Assembly: GCA_948099385.1 (NCBI GenBank) | Contig: CANUEZ040000140.1 | Location: forward strand, 2,046,001 to 2,110,000 | DNA length: 64,000 nt | Direction of reading: 5' to 3' | DNA from: Fasciola hepatica | Taxonomy: Eukaryota; Platyhelminthes; Trematoda; Plagiorchiida; Fasciolidae | Shown here: piece after piece, positions 10,111-21,339 of the stretch | Position numbering within the stretch: the first letter of the stretch is position 1 | How the letters are laid out: each line of letters opens with the position of its first letter | Translations under genes and position numbers: made by a program | The notes under the pieces: generated by a model | Told to the model about the DNA's origin: nothing | The model's input: the letters and a program-made list of their open reading frames with translations, nothing else | The model's database searches: none

Positions 10111-12720
10111 CATGGGGGAATATTAGGACTTCTCATGCTTCTTGTTTGGGTTCCATGAAAACTCCTACCGTTCTTCCTCTGCAAGTATCCCAACAGCTGC
10201 GGTGAACGAGGTCTTAAATAGAGGAACGGTTCTTATACTGAACATCTGACGGGAATATCCTCGGCACAAACCATGCCTCCACCGGTTGCTTCCCCATTCA
10301 GCAGCTTCTAATTAGCCACTGTCTTCGTCCTTAAATATTGTACCATTTATTTTGTCAGGTAGGGGAGGAAGTAAAAATGACCGTCATTAGTAAATGTAAT
10401 ACGAATACCACTACTGACTTCGGGGGCATTCTGTTCCAGGAAACTACGTGAACGAGTGTGGAAGTCCAATTCTGCAATTCAGCCTCCTTGTGAGTTCCCC
10501 ACAGGGCACAATTTTTACTGAACGGTGGCCGACTGGTCGGCTTAGCCCACGTCGACAGGATGTTTTTCTGCAGCGCTTGCTTTCAACAGTCAAGGAAGCA
10601 CCCAGTAACATGGTAGTTCAACGACGGACTCACTGCGCACCAGCTCGACCACATCCTGCTGAGATCCCATATGGTCTTATCTGTGGAGGATTGCCACGCA
10701 CACCGAGTTGCCAAAAAAGGGGAGTGGAAAGGGCATTGACCCTGTTTTCTTATATGCGAGCTTCAGAATGCCTCTGGTCACAAGTACTGAGGTCTCCGCA
10801 CCCTCTTGGACAAAAGCTGTTGCCCTTGAAAATCCAGAGAAGCGAGAACCGTTGTCACGAGCAATCACAACTCGGCCGATCGCCACAACCAATACACAAG
10901 AAGACGAAGTTTCAGTGGAAGCGCAGCGGACTCAGATAAAGTCAGCAGTCCATGAAGTTGCATGGACGGTACTCAGGGGGGGGGGGGGGGGATAGAGTAA
11001 ATATTGAATATCTGAGGCCACGCTGCTGCTTTCATCCAAAACAGAGTAAGCCCGGATCGCAGGTAGTGGTGAATGTCGCAAACTGCAGCAAGAGGCCATA
11101 CGATCCACTAAGGCTGAGTGCAAGAGATACTGGATAGAAATAGCTGAAAGGCGGAGACTGCGTCAAGAACTAGTGACTTTGATAAACTGTTTCACATACT
11201 TCGCGAAACCTCGAATAGGTGCTGCAAACAAGATTCGACCAAAATTCGTGCTTACCGTACAGCCTTCCGCCCGAACTCATCTAGGCTGTAAAACCCGGCC
11301 ACTGCCAGCGGAGGATACCAGAAGATTGGTTTTCTTCCACTGATGCATCCGGCAAATCCACAAAGTCAAGTGGCTCGACAGGGCTTCTGACAAAGAGTTA
11401 AGGAGAGGGTGCTCTGATGTCGACGCACTCTTCGTCCTTCTCCAACGTCAACGAATGCAGGGGTTTGGCCATACCCTTTAGCGACCCGAGTCAGAGATAA
11501 TCAATCAAGCACTCTGACCTGCTCCTTTCCTTGGTTGGCGTAGTCGCCTTGATGGTCAGCTCAAGACTTGAACCAGTACCATAGAAAAAACCGTAGAGCT
11601 TCTAGGTTTTCGGCCGGTCTATGGAGTCCGGGGGTGGAAGAAGAACTGAATCAAGATCAGTAACGCACGTGATCAGCCTTGGTCCGTGAGATCCATGGTA
11701 CCGACTTATCTTCCCACAGGAGACAATTACTTGGAAGCAAAAGTAAAGAGACGATCTGATGACAAAGCCATCTACAGACATTGGCAATCGCAATAAACGA
11801 ATCGGGAGTTGAAAATAAATGAGTACTGAAAGGTGACCTCGTGGCACTAATCACCCAAAGAATAACACCTATGGGAATTGGTGAACTTAGCATAATTCAT
11901 ACTTTATACCTAGAAAAACACCTTGATGAGTTACTAGGGGCTACACCATCTGGAAACATCAAACGAAATTTCTACGGGTTCAGTGCTGTTCGTGTGAACC
12001 TTATTTACTACGAAAAAGATTTTCCGAATAAAACAACGAATGAGATTTCTCTCGTGAACATGATTCATTCTGTGCATCTATTCCTCCCGGAGTTCAGCTC
12101 TCCCTCGAAAGTGAACTTTCTTTTATGTATGTTCTGAAATGTCAAAAACGCTTTTCTTTATATATTTATCCTTTAGGTGTTTAGCTTTGGTCAGAATATC
12201 ACTTGCAGTGTTTGGTGAGGGAAATCTTACAGCAACGGTCACGTTTAATGATCCAGTGAATTTCACTCTCTTACAAACCTTCTCAGGACTTTGACCATTA
12301 TATAAACAATGAAATATTTCGGAAAACGTTGTTGGCCTGGTGGGACAGTAAGCATCACTTCGTAGATCACCTCAGATAAATATAGGGAATGGTAAGTATA
12401 TTGATGAAGAAAATGAATATTTCATATTTTTCTGTGAGACGAAGAGGATCCATGCAATTACAGTCCAAATAATCCGTTTTTCCCGTCCGCAGAATTGTCA
12501 ACAGATCATTGTTCGTGTTGCTTTTCTACATCCGTATATTGTAGAATCGATTAAAGTGCAAGTTATACCTAATCCGAATAAACATTTGAGAAGACAAACA
12601 GTGCGAGAGGAATTCCTTTCGTATATTGTCATCGGTAGCGTACGTATAAAATCCAGTACGAAGAATAACTACGATATGAAATGAAATGAATAATTAAAGT
12701 GAATTTTATGGGGCTTGAAG

Positions 12721-12722
<2 letters not shown>
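10111..12722. other. Unassigned region with one longer ORF
   Basis: The longest open stretch (10448-10939, plus, about 163 codons, beginning at a GTG) is rich in Arg, Pro and Ser and has no domain I recognise; 11841-12137 (98 codons) is also unrecognised. Composition changes around a G homopolymer at 10976-10991. I see no RT, integrase or transposase motif. It may hold old transposon gag or ORF1 sequence, but I cannot support that. Confidence 0.3.
10976..10991 (+). repeat. G16 homopolymer
   Basis: Sixteen consecutive G on the plus strand. Such runs are prone to length error in sequencing and could form G-quadruplex structure. Confidence 0.9.

Positions 12723-12769
<47 letters not shown>
12723..12769. 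repeat. (GT)n microsatellite
   Basis: About 23 uninterrupted GT units followed by a short imperfect ACTGTGTGTGA tail. It lies just beyond the 3' end of the minus-strand Penelope-like element, which terminates within about 100 bp of it. Confidence 0.95.
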
Positions 12770-12770
<1 letters not shown>

Positions 12771-12799
12771 CTGTGTGTGATTGGCTTAAGTCATGCTAG

Positions 12800-13100
12800 G
12801 TTAAAGGTTAACGTTATACGCTTTTGGACACATCGCCTGTCTGGTGTGAGCGATCGATAATGCGTGTGGCCAGTGTCTGTCGCGACCATGTAACAAGACC
12901 GAGAACGCGTTCGCCGATTTCCATCAAGTGGCGAGCGATGGCCGAAGTCCGCTTACGTGATGCAGTCGATTGTTGTAGGGTAGACTGAATAATCGCGTCA
13001 CATGTACACTTTGGAATGTGTTCGGCCATTCTAGTTCACAGTGATCGGTCGGTCCTACCGATGTAGGCTTCCTTGCAGCTGCAAGAGAAGGCGTAGATGC
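12800..13100 (-). pseudogene. GIY-YIG endonuclease domain of Penelope-like element
   Basis: On the minus strand the translation YAFSCSCKEAYIGRTDRSL (about 13080-13035) is followed after one stop codon by TRMAEHIPK and, further on, SAIARHLMEIGERV. The family has Y-x-I-x-C-x-x-C-x-x-x-Y-I/V-G-x-T-x-R-x-L, then R-x-x-E-H, then S-x-x-A-x-H. So the first GIY-like strand, the YIG strand, the catalytic Arg region and the HLxExG helix are all recognisable. The stop sits between RSL and TRM. This is one of the better kept domains in the window. Confidence 0.8.
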
Positions 13101-13985
13101 AGTGGGAGGTAGATTCGGCCAAACGATGATCATTGAATGGGGGTGTGGAGAAGCGCCATGTGAATGAGTGAAAGCGTAGTGCAGAGGCAGAGTATGCTTT
13201 ATAAGATGCATTTTTAAAGGGTTGCTTAATAAGCCGTGTAATTGGCTCTCTTTTGTGAGGAAGATATATGTGGATCTCTTTTTTGGATATCCAAGAAACA
13301 GATGACTGGGTCTAGATTCATGTCCGACTATGAAAACGAGTGAATGCGCCAGGTACCCTTTGCCATATAAAATGGTGTATGTGACTGCCTCCTCGTTCGG
13401 TAGAAATTTTTCCGTCCTGATTTGTCTTGCGTTGAAGAATAGGGTTCGGGCCAGAGATTTCTCATGTTTTATTGGTGAGAAGCTTACGAAACAGAGGCTT
13501 TGTCCGGACCATTTCTTCTTGCGGAAAATAAATTGCTGAATAGAACCGTCCCCTCTTCTAGTTAATAAAAAGTCGAAGAAAGATAATGACCCTTGTCGTT
13601 CCACTTAACGTGTGAACTTCAAGTTGGAACAAGCTCCGTGGAATTGCTTCAGTAACTCTCCGAATTCTTCTACTTGATTCGCCACAATGAATATATCGTC
13701 TACATATCTTCTGTAAAGAACCATCTTTTTATCACGGCTTCCAGTCGTACTTCTATCTTGCCCTTAAATATCGGTCAAAATAGGACCCAGAGGACTGCCC
13801 ATCGCAAAGCACCCAATTTATCTGAAGACTGTCTCTTGAAACTGAAATCAGACTTTCTCCGTGCACAGCAAATTCAGTGGTTTTAGAATCTCTATTGGAA
13901 TATGAAGACTGATATTTTCCTGTTTGATAATTTGGCATATAAAGTCAACCTTTTCGAGCAGGGGTACAGTGGGGAATAGTAAACT
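13100..13985 (-). pseudogene. Penelope-like reverse transcriptase, C-terminal part
   Basis: Reading the minus strand from 13985: VPLLEKVDFICQIIKQ, FAMGSPLGPILTDI (motif B, about 13806-13770), VLYRRYVDDIFIVANQVEEF (motif C with intact YVDD at 13694-13705), then SLSFFDFLLTRRGDGSIQ (motif D/E region, 'LPFLDxLLxR'). The latter starts a 226-codon open stretch (12924-13604) that runs on through linker sequence in a shifted frame. Two stops and at least one frameshift are visible. The conserved Asp pair of motif C remains, in contrast to the LINE RTs in this window. Confidence 0.78.
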
Positions 13986-15415
13986 AGCACCAAAGGAGCA
14001 CGTTACTTATACTTAATTCGACAGGAACTACCTGTCATGATGAATACAGCAAATGTCGTGAAGAAACCAACAAGGAAGTGCGTACTGGAGCTATCTGAAC
14101 AGTTTGTTCAAAAGAGTGGTACGTCTATTTATTCTTGTGGTTTTCTAGATTTAATAAACTCTCACTTGATCATCTAGTCACTACAAAATGTCAAATAGTG
14201 CCATGTCAAAAATCGAAGTTAAACACGTGAGCGTTTGAAGCGGATACACGAATTTACCAACAATAATCAAACATCCTAATTTTAATTCCCCCACCATTCT
14301 TGTTGAATGAAAGGAATTCAAAATGGCACTGAAAAATAGCCATATTATTATATAATTAAAATTGATTTTATTGGAGTATTCCGGTGTTCTTTGACCAAAA
14401 TGCACTCGCTTTCTCGTAATCGATTTCTTAACGTTCAGAATCCTACAGGGAACATGGACTTTTTCAGAGATCTCAGGATACTTCATATGAAAGCAACATA
14501 ATGGTGAACATTTTTGCAACATATTCCACGTTATACAGTTCTTCTTGACTCTATATTTGTTTCTCAGCGCACTCAAGCCCATCACATATATCTAAAGACT
14601 GGAATCACTGTAATTTTATATCATGTACATACATATAATGCCGGAGTATTCTCATAGAGAAATGCACAACAGTCGGTTGTATTTCTCCCGGATTTCATAT
14701 TGGAAATGAGGGCAAACACTCTCGTTTCCAACCAATCAGCGGAAAGTTATCATTCAATTTTAGGGAATTGAAAGCAAGATTGATGTACATTCTAATCAGC
14801 TGGTGGTTTTACATTTTTAAAATTTCCATCTTACGATAAATTCCTCATTTATTACAAAATCTTCCCCTCTCGGTTTCATTCTCTACTTGGCACCCAACGT
14901 TAACTTATCGTAGAAAACATTTACGGAGCTAAATTGCGGATTGCCGTAAAAGAAGGCAGATGTTGACGAATTTTCGAAGACTATTTCCAAAAGACAGACT
15001 TAAGTAAAATGAGACGACAGTAATACTCATCAGCACTGGATCCCGAGGGACATCAGACTAAAGTGACTGTTGTATTTCGAATCGATGCTAGCACAGTTTC
15101 AGTCATAACGAAATTCCAAATCTGTAGCAACCGTAGACAATTATCTGATTTTTGATAAAAACAATTTCTTTATTTTGTATGCTTCGTGCATTGATTATTA
15201 AATCTGTATCAGAATTCCTGCGGAAAAAGTAGATCTGATTTTAAAAATCACGCCATGCGATGAAATTACAAAAATGGTGGCACAAACTTCTGGTCAGATT
15301 TTGTTACTTAGGTTTTATGAGCCGAAACACACGAAGTAAAATGACGCGAAACGAATTAATGACGATTTCCACATGCTGTACTTTTCCCCGTGAGTTAAAT
15401 ATATTTCCTCAGTTC
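13986..15415. other. Unassigned AT-rich region
   Basis: AT-rich spacer. One open stretch (14181-14585, minus, 134 codons) starts MMGLSALRNKY but has no motif I recognise. Nothing else is supported. Confidence 0.3.
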
Positions 15416-15598
15416 ACAGGCCCCCACACCCCAGCTCTCACGTACAATCCTCAGATCATCCGACCAACCTTGCACTCGGAAGCACTAGAGCTCATCAATG
15501 TTGCACATTCTACGCCGTGCCCAGGGTTTGAACTCGGGCCTCCTCACCTGGAAGGCGTGTGCGTCACCACTGCACCACTCCACTCCCGTCTGAGCTGA
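15416..15598 (-). mobile_element. tRNA-derived SINE
   Basis: Read on the minus strand, TGGTGCAGTGG (15577-15567) matches a pol III A box and GAGTTCAAACCC (15535-15524) matches a B box, about 31 bp apart as in tRNA genes. A body of about 110 bp follows to about 15416. The head is a tRNA-like module (GACGCACACGCCTTCCAGGT between the boxes). There is no CCA end or foldable cloverleaf, so it is a SINE rather than a tRNA gene. Its movement would depend on a LINE in trans. Confidence 0.65.
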
Positions 15599-15830
15599 TC
15601 CAAATCATCGTGTTAAATTCGCTCAGATGTCGTTCTTTATGAAACCCAGCAATGCTCGACAGCCTAGATTAGAGACACGGTCACTGTCCCGTATCGATAT
15701 ACAGTCATTTTTCTGTGTCCACCTTTCCGAGAGATTTCGTCAGTGTCGATTGGCTTGTTGCAGTTCGGGGTCAACCACTGCGGTGGTCGTCGTTCATATT
15801 GTCCGTCCTCTCGAAATTATAGCTGGAAGA

Positions 15831-15833
<3 letters not shown>

Positions 15834-15888
<55 letters not shown>
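15834..15888. repeat. (TA)n microsatellite
   Basis: About 27 perfect TA units, self-complementary. Confidence 0.97.
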
Positions 15889-15890
<2 letters not shown>

Positions 15891-16724
15891 CTGCAGACAG
15901 ACAAGGTTTTGGTCCTTAAAATATGATTTCATGGTAGCGTCACAGTGCAGGTTCACGAAACAGACTATCGGTAGCAATTTTGGAGAAAAGATTTAGAGGA
16001 CATGTTTGGATAGGAAGGCTGTTCCGGCTTGTGCAGATCCGTAGATACTCTACGTCAGACCAGTGGATACCATAAATTCACCATGCACCTCACGTGGCCA
16101 CGTTCGTACCAAGTCACTACTAGTCTGAAAATCAGTATTGAGAAAGGTTACCCGTGGTTTTGCAAATAAGTTGTTTAACTACCAGCTTCTCCGACAAAGC
16201 TGTGTTGTCGAACATTTATGTACGCTTGTTCTCTGTTTTTGAGAACAGTAAACCGAATGGTAAAAGAAGAAAGTAATCATTCGAAAATATCAACCGATGT
16301 GCACTTAAATCTCGTGATTCCACTTAGTGCCTACATTCCGAATGTATTGAATAATATTTCACTTGATGATAATGTAATAACAATAATATAGTACGGAAAA
16401 ACAAACGTTTATTTTCCAGAAAATCCTCCCGTTCACCTAACTGTGAGCCAACTTTCATACTTCAGACAAACTCTAGCAGCTCGTTTTTAGGTGGAAACAC
16501 GTTTCAAAATATCATTTCAGGCCTTAACTCTGTTTAGAAAGCATACCACATTTGGTCATATTCACATTTACTGATTCATTTATGTCCATAAGTTCACCGG
16601 TGCCGTTCTTTGGTGGTGCACTGATGACTAAATATGTGGTCAACACCGATTTGCGTACAATATCCCTCTAAATCAAACAGTATTTCCCATGCATCATCCT
16701 TTCTTTAGATCTTTGTGGCACAAT
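15889..16724. other. Unassigned AT-rich gap
   Basis: No coding motif, RNA feature or repeat that I can support. Confidence 0.3.
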
Positions 16725-16860
16725 TAATTTGGATAGGTTTTTGATATATGCTATTACTATCCTTCGGTTAGATCGTGTTCCCCCAACTGGCTCATTTCTA
16801 ATTCTTTGTATGGTTCTTCGAATAGTGTATCTTAGATATCCATTTCGGTGAAATAAATTG
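16725..16860 (-). pseudogene. Penelope-like RT fragment, minus copy
   Basis: Minus-strand partner of the inverted pair: the frame reads FEEPYKELEMSQLGEHDL followed by stops. It corresponds to the segment after RT motif A in the plus copy. No catalytic motif is retained in this fragment. The neighbouring minus-strand 81-codon stretch at 16892-17137 is unrecognised. Confidence 0.45.
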
Positions 16861-17506
16861 AAAAGTTATTTCTCTTCCTGGGTTCTAAGTTTCACTGTGC
16901 AGCAGTGAATTTGGGCTCTTTTGAACTAAGTTCGGATGCACTAGTTCTTGTGGCTGTTTGGATGAACACCTTTGAAGTTCTCCTTAGGAACTCTCGGTAA
17001 TTTGTAGGATTGTGTAGTATTTGAGGCCTCCGCTTTGATTCTCTATCTTTCTTCGTTGGTATTCCACTTAGGCCAATTGTCTCCTTACCCGGAACCCTGA
17101 CGTACAATCCGACCAAGGAATTATGGAGACGCCTCAAAGCACTTATATGTGGATTAAACTACTCTATAACCAACGCCAAACAATTCTGGACAAACTGAAA
17201 AAAACAAAGTGGAGGATGATGAGGCCATGGTCTCGTCTGACGTCATGGCGCTCTTCGTTTCAACTGATTTGAACCTAGCAAAAAGCATATTGAAGAAGCT
17301 TCTATAAGAACACCATCCAAACCAAACATTGGAAACACAAGCCGTTTGTGAACTAATGGACTGATGCCTATACACTTGCTTCAAATATACCGCAGAAATT
17401 TCATTTGAAGAACCATACAAGGAATCAGAAATGAACCAAGTGGGGGAACACAATCTAACCGAAGGATAGTACTGCCATATATCAAAAAGCTATCCGAAAT
17501 GTCTGC
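16725..17506. repeat. Inverted pair of Penelope fragments
   Basis: The reverse complement of 16725-16823 aligns with 17403-17506 at roughly 80 percent by eye. Shared blocks are GAAGAACCATACAA, AGAAATGA, GGGGGAACAC and ATCTAACCGAAGGATAGTA. Both encode an EEPYKE...MSQ/MNQ...GEHDL/GEHNLTEG peptide. The two copies are head-to-head about 580 bp apart, so two pieces of the same element lie on opposite strands. Confidence 0.7.
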
Positions 17507-17620
17507 AAGACCCCTCTGACCATAGGGCATCACAGTTGCTCATAAACCAACCAAAACCCTGAGACAGACAGACTCCCCGAATTTGTGGTAATTATCGACT
17601 GACCTTGAATCACCGATGCA
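17150..17620 (+). pseudogene. Penelope-like RT fragment, plus copy
   Basis: From 17230 the frame reads VSSDVMALFVSTDLNLA, the Penelope motif A (S-F-D-V-x-x-L-F-x-x-I/T-x-L) with the metal-binding Asp. It continues CLYTCFKYTAEISFEEPYKE, then jumps to LPYIKKLSEM (17472-17501) and VAHKPTKTLRQTDSPNL (17534-17584), the 'LPY-x-x-G-x-S-E ... K-P-x-x-T-L' linker between RT and GIY-YIG. Motifs B and C should lie between, so about 400 codons are deleted. Stops are frequent after 17500. Confidence 0.65.
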
Positions 17621-20600
17621 GTAGATGAGCGACAACTACGATGGAACTAGAAGACTTCATGGAGTGCATGGTCTGCGAAGGCACGAGTTGACCCATGGTT
17701 GGTAGACAGACAAGTAACGTTGGAGGTCGTAAGCTACGTGATACCAAGCCCAAGGCTTGAGACGACAGAATCTCGAGTGACAGGACAGCTGATTAGTGGT
17801 GTGGATCGATAGAACGAGTGATGAATCCTGTTAGCGAAATTTCAGCCTCAAGGCTCAGTTACCCACACTAGTCGGAGCAACACATTGAGTGCAGGTACTG
17901 GATACATGGACCGGAATCCCATATATTCGAGTGCTGCTAAAACGTTTGCCACCGGAAAGCCAAGCTCAGTGATACTAAGCCGTTGAGTCTCGTTCTTTGT
18001 CACCGACTCTTTCGGAATTTTACGCGTCACTCGATTGGTCCCACTGGATTTCACGGATGAAATCTGTAGTAATATTTTTCATAATAGTTTACAGCTTATA
18101 AGTGTAATGCATATTCGAATGCGTGATCAAATAATACAAGTGATGGCGAGATCGAATATTTCAGGAAAGTTCGACAGACTTATGGACATGAAATAGTGTT
18201 TTGGTTATTTTGAATGGACATGACAGCGGAAGACATGATAGCACCCATCAATCCAACAGATGGATTTGGCCAGGAAGACGAAATATACATATATACTCAA
18301 AACCCAAGCAAAAGGGCCCTTACAGGCACATTTTGTTCTCGTTCGTGACAGCAAAAAAGGCAGAACTATATTACTGTATGTCTGTGGTAGCTAGCAACTG
18401 GTGGCTAGGCTCTAGGATAATGAGCCTCGTGGTCTCCTTTTAGGGGGCGAGTATAAACGCTTAAGAGATGTCTGATGAATTTCGCTTCAGCATTTGTACA
18501 CTGGGTTTTACCTGCGAAGTATTTTCTCACTCAGTTGGGCAGGTAAGCGAGACAACTAAAGGATTCCAATTTTGAGAATTGTGGTTCATGACAGACTGCC
18601 AAACTCTGATGTGTAATCGAGAAAGACATATCAAGCTGGTTTGCAATAATGATTGAAGGGTTTTGCAGTAAACTGTAACATGCACGCTACTGCATCATTC
18701 GTGGAACTCCGGGGTTTCTGCGCACAGTGTTATTCAACGATCGAACCCCTGAAAGTGCGTTAAAGGCGTTAAAGTACAATGCGGAAAACTAGTTTCGAAG
18801 CCGAAGAGGAAAGTGCTGTTGAATGGAAATTACTGGTTCCCGTTTGAATACGCAAGCGTTAAGAATGAAAATATTGTGACACTAAGCCAACAGTTGATGG
18901 GTGAAGAAAAACTTAAGTGTGTTGTTAATAATATTAGTCATTACCACACTGAGTATTCCAGCCTCGTACTTGGTTATTCCCGATTGTAAACCGCCTGGTA
19001 AAGAGGATTTGGTTGGTTTGGTGGACTTCCGGCGTTCGTCATCCACTTTGAGGGCGAATTTTTCAATTTCCCAAGTCTTGTGTGTCGGAAATCTGGGCAA
19101 GGGTTCTCCGAGAAAAGAATGAATTGAGCATCCGCGAAGTCACCATCTATGTCATCAGAGGGAAATGTTTCACCTAATCATGGAGCAGGTAATCCCCAAC
19201 CTTCTATGCCCGAAGTTCGTGGAGTGCAGTGATTATTGGGAATTGACATAATCCAGAAGGTTGAGGTTTTTTCTCCTTATGTTCGGCAGGTCGCGGACCT
19301 CAGATGTGTTGCGAGCTTTGTAGGGTAATTCCTCCTTCTAGCGTGATCATTTTATAAGGGGTGAGGTCACCTTTCTAAGGTGGAAGTAAACTATGTTGAT
19401 GATACAACAAGTGTTGTGAAATTGGCTTGTAATTTCCGTCGTAAACGTGATAAGCAAGAATGGCTTATGCTGTTTTACGGCTAGAATATGACAAGAAAAA
19501 GAGAAGTTGACCAGTGAAGTTTTCTTAAGGTAAAATCCGATAATAAAAGTGAATCTGTTGGGTTTGCGTATAAGATAAGTGACCACTTTAGGAGTATATT
19601 TTTGGGTGAAGGTGTAAGACGCTATGAACACTGGTACTAAGGAGTGGATTCAGTTTAGCGTAAAAGAGCTCTGAATGTTTTGTTGGAATACACTCCAAAT
19701 GAATCGGGGAAAAACAGATATAATTGAAAAGAGACGCAGTTGGGTACTCAGAAGAGTGTTTGAAATCTCCAAGAATAGTATGTATTTTGCTACTATACTG
19801 CTGAGTAAAAATGGTGTAAGTGAATCACAGAATCAATTAACTAAGTTTTGTGGGTTATGTGGTGCAATGCACAAGTTTGTGGTAACAATACGGGACAATC
19901 GAGGGTGACGTGAGAGAGATGCACGGGGAACCCCTTTGGAAGAGTTAGAGAAAGGACTTGCTGTACAAGTTGGAACTGACGTAGGTGAAAACTCGACCGT
20001 CTCTTTTTTCGTGCAATTCGTTCTATCCTGACCGAATCATAACCGGTTTTCCAATCCGGCCGTAGATTCCTCTACGTCAGCATTCTGCCTGGTTTCCTGG
20101 AGGGATATTTCATAATATATTAGCAGCAAACAAACAAGCTAGTTCTGGAAACTTGGTTACTAGAGAGCACACATTGTTGCACACAATCCTGGTAGTTGCC
20201 ACATAATCCTGCAGTGTGCCACTAAGAGCTGTATGCCATTCGGCTCTGATGCTTTTCCTCAAGGGATGGCTCCGATTCATATTTGATATTTGATAGTGGA
20301 CGACAAGTGAGTTCTTGACATGTAATTCTCATTAGCGACATCAATCAACTCGAGAATTTTTTTCAGGACAGCATCCCAGTAGAAGACTAAGATGATAGAA
20401 TAATTTCAACGAGGACGATCGAGAAACAGCGCAGCTGTTCAACGGGGGCGTGCCACTTCCACTTAGAGTATAAATATTTGGAACATGTATGATACAATAT
20501 CCTCTGTGTTTTGGTCTTCTGAAGACCCAAACGTTAGGCATCCCGCACGATCTGCGATCCGTGATGGGATTCACGGGATATTGTGCACGCTTGTGCCACA

Positions 20601-21339
20601 TCGGAACCATACAGTGACTGATAGTGGTTCGATCGCGAGCTTAGATATTCTCTCGGCAGAAAGGATCCCGTAAGACAAAGCATTCCGGACATCGGTGACA
20701 AGATTGAGAAATACTAAGTAATTTGGAAAATCTACACGCCCATAACAATGGAATATATATGATTTCCAAGAACTTGTTTTCTGGTAACTGCCTCACGGAC
20801 GCTGAATGTCATTTTGGATATAGAGGGCATAAGAATCGGGGAATGAACGCTGATCTACTGATGAAATAACACGAAGAAAATGGGAAAACAGATGTGCGAA
20901 ATGCCAAATGTGAAATCGTGTCACACGAAACAAGGGAAATATGGACACAACCCAATTTAACATATCCATCTGAATTATTTAAGCTTACAATTGAAAGTAT
21001 GTGATACAACATATCATTTACGAAATAACACAAATTCTGTGATTTTGTCCTCATCACGTGCACCATAGACCGAAGGCGTTTGCAATTATCTGCAAATGAA
21101 GTGAGCAAAACTGACGCAAACCTCTATGTCCGAAGGGCCAAAAGTTCGTAAGAGATACACGCACCAGTCACAACTTCTACCGTGGTCATGGTCTATTTTG
21201 TCGTTCAATCTGTGAAGAAAGTGGTGCAAAACACACACTAAAGGGTGAGGGGAAGGCAGTCTGGATTTGGTTCACACAGTTTCCAATCGAGTCGACCGTC
21301 GCTTATAAGGCAAACGTCATACTCGAGTGTGTAATACGG
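17621..21339. other. Unassigned region
   Basis: No recognised coding domain in 3.7 kb. Short open stretches (18201-18443 plus; 18882-19100 minus; 19347-19631 minus; 20341-20610 minus; 20809-21108 minus) carry no motif I can name. It may contain old LINE or other repeat sequence on the minus strand, judged only from consecutive minus-strand open segments between 18.9 and 19.7 kb. Confidence 0.3.

Larger units (their letters stand above)
12800..13985 (-). mobile_element. Penelope-like element, 3' half
   Basis: Minus-strand element with a telomerase-related RT followed by a GIY-YIG endonuclease, the defining architecture of Penelope-like retroelements. RT motifs B (MGSPLGP) and C (YVDD), the thumb-proximal segment and the GIY-YIG core all occur in the correct order within 1.2 kb. 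The 5' part (RT fingers, motif A) is missing beyond about 13985. Penelope elements prime reverse transcription at a cut made by the GIY-YIG nuclease. A few frame breaks make it inactive. Confidence 0.8.

Noticed and set aside
10448..10939. 163-codon frame as a real gene
   Set aside because: Starts at GTG, has no recognised domain, no splice context, and antisense and overlapping frames are also open.
12924..13604. 226-codon minus frame as one host protein
   Set aside because: Its first part is Penelope RT and the rest is out of frame with the GIY-YIG domain, so it is a frame-shifted retroelement reading.
15627..15977. Frames ending in repeated Tyr-Ile on both strands at 15.6-16.0 kb
   Set aside because: These only translate the TA microsatellite.
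20630..20650. GGTTCGATCGCG as a tRNA or SINE B box
   Set aside because: It fits a B box, but no A box at tRNA spacing and no cloverleaf could be found nearby.
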